64,000 nt of DNA from JAEUIX01 sp964611125 (lineage in GTDB: Bacteria; Planctomycetota; Phycisphaerae; Phycisphaerales; UBA1924). Shown one piece after another: positions 8,630-15,104 of this stretch (position 1 is the first letter of the stretch; the number at the start of each line of letters is the position of its first letter). Made by a program: the position numbers and the translations under genes. The stretch is from the NCBI GenBank assembly GCA_964611125.1, contig CAZSZO010000006.1, forward strand, positions 1 through 64,000, in the 5' to 3' direction. Below the pieces are notes generated by a model. The model made no database searches, was not told the DNA's origin, and was given only the letters and a program-made list of their open reading frames with translations.

Positions 8630-8663
8630 GCGGCCCCGGAGGGATCCCTCCGGGGCCGCTTGC
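8630..8663 (+). terminator. Perfect 30-nt palindrome, probable bidirectional terminator hairpin
   Basis: GCGGCCCCGGAGGGA at 8630-8644 is followed directly by its exact reverse complement (8645-8659), then TTGCGTTTTGG. The palindrome folds to a very stable GC hairpin (loop about GGATCC-sized) followed by a T-containing stretch. Confidence 0.55.
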
Positions 8664-8954
8664 GTTTTGGCCCTCACAGACTGAAGCCCGCTCGGCCAAG
8701 CCTGTCGAAGCCCCGCCGAACTCGCTGGCGTTTCTGATTTCGAATCGCACCCGTTCACGGTCCTCCGGAGCAGGAGTGGTCCTGCGCTCCTATCTCATCG
8801 TCACCATATTGGAGCATGACTCATGTTGATCTGATGTACTCGCCTCGACGCATCTCTCTCTTGCTTCACAGCGTCGCCGGAAGCACGCCTGGGCCGCACA
8901 TCTGTGCGTTGTCTTCGGCTGTTCTCCGCCGGCGTCGAGTTCGCTGCGAAGATC

Positions 8955-9028
8955 CACTCAGTAGCTCATTTGGCTAGAGCATCGCACCGTTAATGCGAAG
9001 GTAGCGGGTTCGACTCCCGTCTGATGCA
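8955..9028 (+). tRNA. tRNA-Asn (anticodon GTT) with defective distal acceptor stem
   Basis: Cloverleaf parts seen: D stem GCTC/GAGC (8964-8967, 8977-8980) with TTGG in the loop; anticodon stem TCGCA/TGCGA (8982-8986, 8994-8998) around loop CCGTTAA, anticodon GTT; T stem GCGGG/CCCGT around TTCGACT (9004-9020). The 3' acceptor strand is CTGATGC (9021-9027), discriminator A 9028, CCA not encoded. The 5' strand is CACTCAG (8955-8961): the four inner pairs form, but pairs 1-72, 2-71 and 3-70 are C-C, A-G and C-T mismatches. It may be a working tRNA needing correction, a tRNA pseudogene, or a tRNA-like element of a longer RNA. The identity as Asn-like is firm; function is uncertain. Confidence 0.8.
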
Positions 9029-9030
9029 CA

Positions 9031-9053
9031 CGCCCAGTACGAGAGGAACGGCG
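9031..9053 (+). ncRNA. Isolated sarcin-ricin-loop mimic (23S rRNA helix 95-like hairpin)
   Basis: CGCC (9031-9034) pairs with GGCG (9050-9053). Between them lies C-AGTACGAGAGGAA-C, the universally conserved core of the sarcin-ricin loop of large-subunit rRNA. The layout (4-bp stem, one base, 13-nt AGUACGAGAGGAA/C core, one base, 4-bp stem) equals that of E. coli helix 95. The neighbouring sequence does not match other conserved 23S domain VI helices, so this is not an rRNA gene. It starts 2 nt after the tRNA-Asn-like element and lies upstream of the slipin gene. Transcription from the plus strand is assumed from the tRNA orientation. Confidence 0.55.
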
Positions 9054-9124
9054 CGCAGCACACAAGAAGTGGGTAGGGGGCGACTGCTCGTCAGGGCGTC
9101 GGCCGAGCCGGAGGGTGGACCGGT

Positions 9125-9165
9125 GGCGCACCGCGGCGTCGGGCTCAGCACGAGCCCGGTGCGCC
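9125..9165 (+). other. Two-tier stem-loop in the non-coding region before the slipin gene
   Basis: GGGCTC (9141-9146) pairs with GAGCCC (9152-9157) around a 5-nt loop AGCAC. Outside it GGCGCACC (9125-9132) pairs with GGTGCGCC (9158-9165), leaving an 8-nt one-sided bulge. This supports a structured RNA between the tRNA element and the slipin gene. No known RNA family is recognised. Confidence 0.4.
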
Positions 9166-9389
9166 GCTCGTGGGGACCACCATCCAGTCCGGCCTCGGCG
9201 CCGCCAGCCCGGCTTTGCGGCCGTCACGCCTCGCGGGGTCGCCCGCCGCCGCCCGTCTTCCGGCCCGCCTCGTCGCGTCCCGGTCGGCTCGGGAGCGGCG
9301 AGGCCCCCCGCGGGCCGCGGCTCCGCCGAGCGCTGCGGGACGTCCTGACCGCGGAGCTCCTTGCCCGCATTCTCTCTCCCCTTATCGCA

Positions 9390-9423
9390 CCCGCGCCGCC
9401 GGCTGTCGCCGCGGCGCGGGTTT
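9390..9423 (+). terminator. Terminator-like hairpin before the slipin gene
   Basis: CCCGCGCCGC (9390-9399) is exactly complementary to GCGGCGCGGG (9411-9420), with an 11-nt loop, followed by TTT at 9421-9423. It would end the transcript that carries the tRNA-like and sarcin-ricin-like elements about 45 bp before the slipin start, or act as an attenuator of the slipin gene. Confidence 0.45.
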
Positions 9424-9469
9424 GAATCAGCCCCCGTTCCGCCTTCTTGTCCCTTCCTGGAGAAGCCCA

Positions 9470-10609
9470 ATGACCATCTCCATCCGTGTTCAGTCCTGGC
9501 AGCTCGGTCTTCACTTCCGGCACGGCGACTTCGCCGGCATCCTGGGCCCCGGTCGCTACCGCCTCTGGCGCAACGCCCTGCCCTGGAGCCGCGCCGGCGA
9601 GTCGATCGAGCTGGTCAACCCCGGTATGCCGCGGGTCAGCCACCCGCTGCTCGACGTCCTCGTGGCCGATCCGCGCTTCGCGCAGGCGGTTCACGTGGTC
9701 GACCTCACCCAGGATGAGCGGGCGCTGGTCTGGGCCGACGGCCGTCTGGCCTCGGTTCTGGGCCCGGGTCGCGCGGCCTTCTGGAAGGCCCCGGCCAAGA
9801 TCGAGGTCGAGCGGTTCACGATCGATCAGCCCCGACTCGAGCACCGCCGGCTCGAGGCGATCGTCGATCACCCCGACGCGGGCCGCTGGGTGGAGACCGT
9901 CAACGCCCTCGAGAACCACGAGGTCCTGCTCCTCCGCAACGGCCAGCTGGTCGGGGCCCTCCAGCCCGGCCGGCACGCCTTCTGGAAGGGCTCGGGCCGC
10001 CTGGGCGTCCTCGCCGTCGACAAGCGCGAGCAGCTCGCCGATGTCGCTGGCCAGGAGATCATGACTGCCGACAAGGTGACCCTCCGGGTCAACTTGCTGG
10101 TGGCCTTCCAGGTCGTCGACGCCGTCAAGGCGCTCACCGTCGTGAACGACTCGTCCCAGGCGGTCTACCGCGAGGCTCAGCTCGCGCTGCGGGCCGCCGT
10201 GGGCGCCCGCACCCTCGACGCCCTGCTGGCCGACAAGCAGGCCGTCGGCGGGGAGGTCGCCTTCGCCCTGGGCGGGCGCGTCAAGGAGTTCGGCGTCGCC
10301 GTCCGCTCCGTCGGGATCAAGGACATCGTCCTTCCCGGCGAGATGAAGACGATCCTCAACTCGGTGCTCGAAGCCCAGAAGCGCGCCGAGGCGGAGCTGA
10401 TCAAGCGCCGCGAGGAGACCGCCGCGGCCCGCAGCCAGGCCAACACCGCCCGGCTGCTCGCCGAGAACCCCGTGCTGGCCCGCATGCGCGAACTGGAGCT
10501 GCTCCAGGGCGTGCTGGCCGGAACCAAGGCGACGTTCGTGCTCGGCCCCGGCGACGTGGTCGGGCAAGTGCGCTCGCTCCTGGCTCGCGACGGCGTGAGC
10601 CCGTCCTGA
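9470..10609 (+). CDS. Slipin family (SPFH/band 7) protein without a membrane anchor
   Basis: A 379-residue SPFH-domain protein. The N-terminal half has three copies of a G-x-L-x-PGRxxxW unit: GILGPGRYRLW (about 24-34), SVLGPGRAAFW (about 94-104) and GALQPGRHAFW (about 162-172). The SPFH domain follows, with EQLADVAGQEIMTADKVTLR (near 187-206), and a charged helix (EAQKRAEAELIKRREETAAAR, about 300-320) that probably drives oligomerisation. There is no N-terminal transmembrane segment, unlike stomatin-type members. From memory, slipins recur near RtcB/Ro RNA-repair genes and phage tRNA clusters; here the upstream region holds a tRNA-Asn-like element and a sarcin-ricin-loop mimic. GGAGAAG precedes ATG 9470. 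Confidence 0.8.
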   Translation: MTISIRVQSWQLGLHFRHGDFAGILGPGRYRLWRNALPWSRAGESIELVNPGMPRVSHPLLDVLVADPRFAQAVHVVDLTQDERALVWADGRLASVLGPGRAAFWKAPAKIEVERFTIDQPRLEHRRLEAIVDHPDAGRWVETVNALENHEVLLLRNGQLVGALQPGRHAFWKGSGRLGVLAVDKREQLADVAGQEIMTADKVTLRVNLLVAFQVVDAVKALTVVNDSSQAVYREAQLALRAAVGARTLDALLADKQAVGGEVAFALGGRVKEFGVAVRSVGIKDIVLPGEMKTILNSVLEAQKRAEAELIKRREETAAARSQANTARLLAENPVLARMRELELLQGVLAGTKATFVLGPGDVVGQVRSLLARDGVSPS

Positions 10610-10660
10610 ACACCTCTCCCCCACCCGGCCAGCGCGGTCGGACGTGGAGATCCAACCGTT

Positions 10661-10692
10661 CCCCGCGCCGCCGGCTCTGCGGCGGCGCGGGG
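10661..10692 (+). other. Hairpin A after the slipin gene (13-bp stem, loop GCTCTG)
   Basis: CCCCGCGCCGCCG (10661-10673) pairs perfectly with 10680-10692. Its 6-nt loop GCTCTG is the exact complement of the loop of the hairpin at 10741-10770. A smaller perfect hairpin (CCGGACC/GGTCCGG, 10706-10725, loop ATGGAC) lies between them. Confidence 0.6.
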
Positions 10693-10740
10693 AGTCCATC
10701 CATCCCCGGACCATGGACGGTCCGGCTCGGTCGTCATGGG

Positions 10741-10777
10741 CCGCCGACCCCGCAGAGCCGGGGTCGGCGGTCTTTCT
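10741..10777 (+). terminator. Hairpin C: rho-independent terminator after the slipin gene (loop CAGAGC)
   Basis: CCGCCGACCCCG (10741-10752) pairs perfectly with 10759-10770, loop CAGAGC, followed by TCTTTCT. The 12-nt core CCGCAGAGCCGG (10750-10761) is the exact reverse complement of CCGGCTCTGCGG (10671-10682) in hairpin A, so the two can form a kissing loop or an alternative duplex that would undo the terminator. Confidence 0.6.
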
Positions 10778-10860
10778 GCGCGCCGAGCGCAGCGGATCTC
10801 AACGGATCTCCGCGGACCTCGCCTGCCGCCGTGCCGCCCGGCGGGCGCGGGCTCCCCGGG

Positions 10861-10866
10861 TACAAT
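10861..10866 (+). promoter_or_regulatory. -10 element TACAAT for pyrB (leaderless)
   Basis: TACAAT ends 8 nt before the pyrB ATG at 10875. It lies downstream of the hairpins at 10661-10770, so pyrB probably has its own start and is not governed by those hairpins in the usual attenuation manner. Confidence 0.55.
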
Positions 10867-10874
10867 GCCCTTTG

Positions 10875-12029
10875 ATGACCACTCCGAAAGGCCCATCGCG
10901 CTCCAGAAGGTCGCCTTCCGTCCCCAGCCCTGAGTCCAAGCCAGCCCGCCGAGCTTCCCGGTCCGCCGGCGCTTCCGCCTCCGGCCCGGCGCCGTCGTGG
11001 TCGCACCCGCATCTTCTGGGCCTCCAGGGCCTCACCGCCGAGGAGATGCGGCTGATCCTCCGCAAGGCCCGCGGCTACCAGCACGACGCCGCGGAGCCGC
11101 CGCAGCCCGATCACCAGATCCTCGCCGGCAAGGTGGTCGCCAACCTGTTCTTTGAGGACTCCACCCGCACCAGGATGTCCTTCAGCCTGGCCGCCAAGCG
11201 GCTGGGCGCCCAGGTGGTCGACCTCACCTCCACCGATTCGTCAGTGAACAAGGGTGAGACCATCCGCGACACCGCCGCGAACGTCGCGGCCATGGGCGTC
11301 GACGCCATGGTCATCCGCCACCGCTCCAGCGGGGCCGCGACGCTCGTGGCCCGGGCCGTGGGCGGCACGTGGGGGGTGTCGGTCGTCAACGCCGGCGACG
11401 GCCGGCACGAGCATCCCACCCAGGGGCTGCTGGATGCGTACACCGTCGCCGAGAGTTTCGGCCGCCTGGATGACTTCGACCTCTCAGGCCTGCGGATGGC
11501 GATCGTGGGCGATGTGTCGAGCTCGCGCGTGGCCCGGTCGGATATCGCCGCGATGACCGCCCTGGGGGCGAAGGTCATCTGCGTCGGTCCGCCGGCCCTG
11601 GCGCCCGAGAGCCTGCGTGTGCTGGGGTGCGAGGTCAGCCACGATCTCGACGCGGTCATCGGCGAGGTCGACGCCGTGAACGTCCTGCGCATCCAGTTCG
11701 AGCGGCACAGCCCGGGCGGCAAGGCCGTGCACTCCGGGGCCGCCGCGGCGGGCACCGCGGGCGCGCGCATCGGCGGGGCCCTCCTTGCTGCGGGCGCCCC
11801 CCTGGCCAGCGTCCGTGAGTACGCCGAGTTGTACGGGCTCTCCGTCCGCCGGGCCGACCGCATGAAGCAGGGCGCCATTATCCTGCACCCCGGCCCGATC
11901 AACCGCGGCGTCGAGATGACCGCCACCGTGGCCGACAGCGAGAAATCAGTCGTGCTCCGCCAGGTTGGCCACGGCGTGGCCGTGCGCATGGCGGCGCTCG
12001 ATCTCTGCCTGGGGGTCGGGCGCGAGTGA
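10875..12029 (+). CDS. pyrB: Aspartate carbamoyltransferase catalytic subunit PyrB
   Basis: A 384-residue cytoplasmic enzyme joining carbamoyl phosphate to L-aspartate, the first committed step of pyrimidine synthesis. Carbamoyl-phosphate loop FFEDSTRTRMSF (about 92-103), HPTQGLLDAY (about 179-188), GDVSSSRVARSD (about 211-222) and LHPGPINRGVE (about 336-346) are intact. It is longer than the usual 305-315 residues for two reasons. The first 45 or so residues are a Ser/Pro/Arg/Lys-rich tail, and an Ala/Gly-rich insertion of about 30 residues (near 280-310) lies in the loop between LRIQFERH and SVREYAELYGL. No pyrI or pyrC is adjacent. Start is set by TACAAT 8 nt upstream. Confidence 0.92.
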   Translation: MTTPKGPSRSRRSPSVPSPESKPARRASRSAGASASGPAPSWSHPHLLGLQGLTAEEMRLILRKARGYQHDAAEPPQPDHQILAGKVVANLFFEDSTRTRMSFSLAAKRLGAQVVDLTSTDSSVNKGETIRDTAANVAAMGVDAMVIRHRSSGAATLVARAVGGTWGVSVVNAGDGRHEHPTQGLLDAYTVAESFGRLDDFDLSGLRMAIVGDVSSSRVARSDIAAMTALGAKVICVGPPALAPESLRVLGCEVSHDLDAVIGEVDAVNVLRIQFERHSPGGKAVHSGAAAAGTAGARIGGALLAAGAPLASVREYAELYGLSVRRADRMKQGAIILHPGPINRGVEMTATVADSEKSVVLRQVGHGVAVRMAALDLCLGVGRE

Positions 12030-12051
12030 CGGCCAGCTCACGGCCAGCTCA
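12030..12051. repeat. Two tandem copies of an 11-nt unit after pyrB
   Basis: CGGCCAGCTCA occurs twice in direct succession (followed by CCG) starting right at the pyrB stop codon. It is a minor duplication between convergent genes; no function is evident. Confidence 0.5.
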
Positions 12052-12072
12052 CCGTCGGCTCTCAGGGTCAGT

Positions 12073-14193
12073 TCACTGCAGCTCCGCCCCTTCCAGCACG
12101 CCGTCCTGGTTCTTGTCCATCGCTTCAAACTGCTTGACGAGGCGGGCCGGGCACTCGCTCCGCTGAATCTTGCCATCGTGGTTCTTGTCGAACATCTTCA
12201 GCAGACGCTCCGCCCGGCCGCCCGGGCCGTCGTCGGGCTTGCCCTCACGATCTGGCCGATCTGGCTCAGGGGGTGTCGGGCCCCCCTCCTCACCCGGCTG
12301 GCTGTCCAAGTAGTACTCGACGTAGCCGAGCATCATCTCGTCAGTGGTCTGCGGACCCCACCGGACCTCCACGCCCGGGTTGGGGTTGGCGGGGTTGCCG
12401 GCGCTGTTGTCATAGGCGGCCGTCAGCCGCAGCGTTTCACCTGATTTCACCGGGAGCGGCTCGCTCAACTCGTAGCGCATCTGCCAGTTGAAGTCGTACC
12501 TCGGCACATCCAGCAGCATCACCGGCGCCGACCCCCGGCGCACCAGCTCGTACCGCATCGCCTTCCCCCGCGTGTGCATGTGCGGCATGAACGACAGGAT
12601 CCGCGCGTCGCGCGGCACGCGCAGCTCCGCCTGCTCGATGTGGTTCGCGTCCCCCGCCGGGATCCGGATCTTCCGGTTCGCAATCCCTGTCACCTCCACC
12701 GGGTGGGCCGGCGGACCCTCGGCGAACATCAGCCCCAGACGCGTCTGGTCGGTCGTCGCCTTGCCGTTGGGCGTGTAATGCAGCTGAAAGATCAGCAGCG
12801 AGCCCTTGGGCAGCAGCTTGGCGTAGCCGGCCGGGTACACCGCGGGGCTCCCCCCGGGCACGTACGCCGCGAAGTACGTCCGCGTCTCGTCGATCAGGGC
12901 CGAGAGGGGTCGCTTGGGAAGCTCGCCATCCGGCCCCGGCGGCACGGCGAAGATCAGCACGTGGTGCACAACCGACCGATCCGTCGGCAGCACCTCGATT
13001 CCGCGAACCCACTTGTCTTCGGCCAGCTTCGTCTCCACACGCACGTGCCGGTACGGCATCACGCCTTCGGCCTTCACGCTGATGGGCTCGGGCAGCTGCA
13101 CCACCAGGTCGGGTTCGCCCATCGTCCACGCCCCCGCGAAGATCCGCGGCAGCGGGGCGTCTTTGGGGTCGCCTTCAGGCCGGTCCGACGCGAGCCACGC
13201 GAGCAGGTCCTTCCGGTCTTCGCTCGACAGGGCCCGATCGTTCCTCCAGGGCGAGACGCCGCCATCGGCCGGCGGCGCCGCGTGCCAGGGGGGCATCGTT
13301 CCATCGTCCACAACCGACGCGATCATCCGCGCCCGCGATGAAACGCTGGCGTAGGTCTCGAGCGTGAACGGCCCGACCCCGCCCGGCCGGTGGCATGAGA
13401 CGCAGTTGTCCTGCACGATCCGCGAGATCCGGTTGTGGAAGGTGTTCGCCGCCGGTGCGGCGCGGCCCGTCGATCCGCCGCCGGCCTGCGCCGGCTTGAA
13501 GCCAAGCACACACCCCGGGGCCGATGTCGCGCCCACCGTTGGGCGCTCGCCCTTCATCACGCTCGCCAGCGCATCGCTCAGGTATCGGTTGCGCGGCTCG
13601 GGCAGCGCCGTGCCCAGCGCATACTGGTCATCGATCGCCCCGCGATACACGAGCGTCCGCGCGGAGTCGAGCACGAACACCTCCGCAGTCGTTGTCGCCC
13701 CTTCCGCGCCTCCAGCCCCCAGCGCCAGCGCGATCAACCCGTCGCGGTCGGCCAGCACCGGACCCTTGAACGCGTGCCCCTCCGGCCCGCAGTGCCGCCT
13801 GAGTTCCGCGACGCTGTCGGCTTCGCCCGAGGCGACGAACACGAACGTCACGCCCTTGCTGCGGAACTCCGACTCCAGACGAGCCAGCGCGGGCCCGTAC
13901 TTGCGCGTGATCGGGCAGGACGCGCTGGTCATCGCAATCACCACCGCCCGCGGGCGAGCGGCCCCGCCCCCGGGCTCAAACACGTCACCGAGTTCGAACT
14001 TCGCTCCCTCCAGCGTTCGGCCGCCGAAGTCGCGCACCCGCCGGCCCAGGCCGAGAGATCGACCATCGATCGGCGCCGCCACGCGGGGCGCCCGGTCGGC
14101 GGGGTCGCCGGCGCTCGGTCCGACGGCGAGGGCCGCCGCGCCGCAGCAGAGGAATCCCAGGGGAAACAACAGGCGAAGCGTGGGGGTGAGCAT
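12073..14193 (-). CDS. Secreted redoxin - cytochrome c - copper monooxygenase-like - EF-hand fusion protein
   Basis: A 706-residue exported protein. The signal peptide is MLTPTLRLLFPLGFLCCGAA. Domains in order: an AhpC/TSA-type redoxin fold (about 45-195; TSASCPITRKYGP is the active-site region, with one cysteine), a short haem c segment with CVSCH (about 261), a part resembling peptidylglycine-type copper monooxygenases with VVHHVLIF (about 406), HYTPNG (about 472) and MPHMHTRGKAM (about 534), and two EF-hand loops at the end (DKNHDGKIQ about 665; DKNQDGVLEG about 692). The histidine pairs fit CuH/CuM ligands. Such multidomain redox proteins are common in planctomycetes; substrate unknown. 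AAGGA lies 8 nt before the ATG. Confidence 0.75.
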   Translation of the reverse strand: MLTPTLRLLFPLGFLCCGAAALAVGPSAGDPADRAPRVAAPIDGRSLGLGRRVRDFGGRTLEGAKFELGDVFEPGGGAARPRAVVIAMTSASCPITRKYGPALARLESEFRSKGVTFVFVASGEADSVAELRRHCGPEGHAFKGPVLADRDGLIALALGAGGAEGATTTAEVFVLDSARTLVYRGAIDDQYALGTALPEPRNRYLSDALASVMKGERPTVGATSAPGCVLGFKPAQAGGGSTGRAAPAANTFHNRISRIVQDNCVSCHRPGGVGPFTLETYASVSSRARMIASVVDDGTMPPWHAAPPADGGVSPWRNDRALSSEDRKDLLAWLASDRPEGDPKDAPLPRIFAGAWTMGEPDLVVQLPEPISVKAEGVMPYRHVRVETKLAEDKWVRGIEVLPTDRSVVHHVLIFAVPPGPDGELPKRPLSALIDETRTYFAAYVPGGSPAVYPAGYAKLLPKGSLLIFQLHYTPNGKATTDQTRLGLMFAEGPPAHPVEVTGIANRKIRIPAGDANHIEQAELRVPRDARILSFMPHMHTRGKAMRYELVRRGSAPVMLLDVPRYDFNWQMRYELSEPLPVKSGETLRLTAAYDNSAGNPANPNPGVEVRWGPQTTDEMMLGYVEYYLDSQPGEEGGPTPPEPDRPDREGKPDDGPGGRAERLLKMFDKNHDGKIQRSECPARLVKQFEAMDKNQDGVLEGAELQ

Positions 14194-14218
14194 GCAGGAT
14201 CCTTGGTCGCCCGGGCCG

Positions 14219-14290
14219 CCAACTCCGCCCACTCCGCCAACTCCGCCCGGTCGGCCCGGTCGGCCGGGTCGGCCGGGTCGGCCGGGTCGG
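14219..14290. repeat. 9-nt minisatellite between the redoxin fusion gene and gmk
   Basis: About eight copies of a 9-bp unit: three of the type AACTCCGCC/CACTCCGCC, then five of the type CGGTCGGCC/GGGTCGGCC. The later copies (14255-14290) are nearly identical. It lies upstream of both divergent genes, outside the chosen coding start, and could vary in copy number between strains. Confidence 0.75.
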
Positions 14291-14431
14291 CCCCTGCCGC
14301 GGCGCCGGGGATCTCGACCGCGTCCGACGCCCTTCCACCTACCAACGCCCGGGCAAGCTGGTTCTTGCACGGGCCGGGGTGGTGGGTAACAATCGCCCCA
14401 TCGTTTCCAAGAGCCCCTCCCCAAGGCCCCC

Positions 14432-15058
14432 ATGACCCCAGCTTCGAGCCCCAACACCTCCCTGCCCTCCCCTAGCCCGGGCCTGCTCCTGGTGATCTCC
14501 GGCCCCTCCGGCGTGGGAAAAACAACGATCACCCGCGCCGTGCAGGCCGCGTTCCCCGGCTCGGTCTTCTCGGTTTCCGCCACCACCCGCCAGCCCACCC
14601 CCCAGGACCGGCCGGGCGTCGATTACGACTTCGTCACCGACGCCGAATTCGACGCCATGGTCGCTCGCGGCGAGTTCCTCGAGTGGGCCAGCGTCTTCGG
14701 CAAGAAGTACGGCACCCCGCGCGGCTGGACGGTCGAACGCCTCACCGAGGGCAAGCTGGTCATCCTCGAGATCGACGTTCAGGGCGCCCAGCTCGTCAAG
14801 CGGGAGATGAACGAAGCCTTCTGCATGTTCGTCCTGCCCCCGAGCGACGAAGCCCTGATCGAGCGCCTGCGGGCCCGCGGCCGCGACAGCGAGGAGACCA
14901 TCCAGCGCCGCTTCAGCGAGGCCCAGCGCGAGATGGCCACCGCCCGCACCTGCGGCGTCTATGACGTCTTCCTGGTCAACGCCGACCTCGACGCGACGAT
15001 CCTGCAGGCGATCTACGCCGTGCGGGCCGCCCAGCAGAATCGCGCCGCCCGCGCCTAA
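14432..15058 (+). CDS. gmk: Guanylate kinase
   Basis: A 208-residue cytoplasmic enzyme phosphorylating GMP to GDP with ATP. The P-loop GPSGVGKTT is at about residues 24-32. The GMP-binding region is complete: SVSATTRQPTPQDRPGVDYD (about 47-66), then EFLEWASVFGKKYGTPR (about 80-96). The lid region RARGRDSEETIQRRFSEA (about 146-163) is also typical. Length fits the family, with about 15 extra Ser/Pro residues at the start. TAACAAT about 35 nt upstream is a possible -10. Confidence 0.93.
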   Translation: MTPASSPNTSLPSPSPGLLLVISGPSGVGKTTITRAVQAAFPGSVFSVSATTRQPTPQDRPGVDYDFVTDAEFDAMVARGEFLEWASVFGKKYGTPRGWTVERLTEGKLVILEIDVQGAQLVKREMNEAFCMFVLPPSDEALIERLRARGRDSEETIQRRFSEAQREMATARTCGVYDVFLVNADLDATILQAIYAVRAAQQNRAARA

Positions 15059-15104
15059 GGCTCAAGCCGTCGCTGAAGGCGTCACTCTGGCCGTCCGCCG
15101 TCCA

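Noticed and set aside
8288..8758. A 156-codon minus-strand frame in the region before the tRNA.
   Set aside because: It runs through the perfect palindrome at 8630-8659 and has no motif, start signal or plausible composition.
9029..9470. Interpretation of the sarcin-ricin-loop match as part of a 23S rRNA gene, tmRNA or RNase P RNA.
   Set aside because: Flanking sequence lacks the conserved domain VI helices, no tmRNA tag frame or tRNA-Ala-like end was seen, and no RNase P conserved core (GAGGAAAGTCC type) occurs.
9224..10714. A 496-codon minus frame opposite the slipin gene.
   Set aside because: Antisense of a recognisable SPFH protein; no domain features of its own.
10661..10874. Classical pyrimidine attenuation of pyrB by the upstream hairpins.
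   Set aside because: The probable pyrB -10 (10861-10866) lies downstream of all hairpins and the gene appears leaderless, so the hairpins more likely belong to the slipin transcript.
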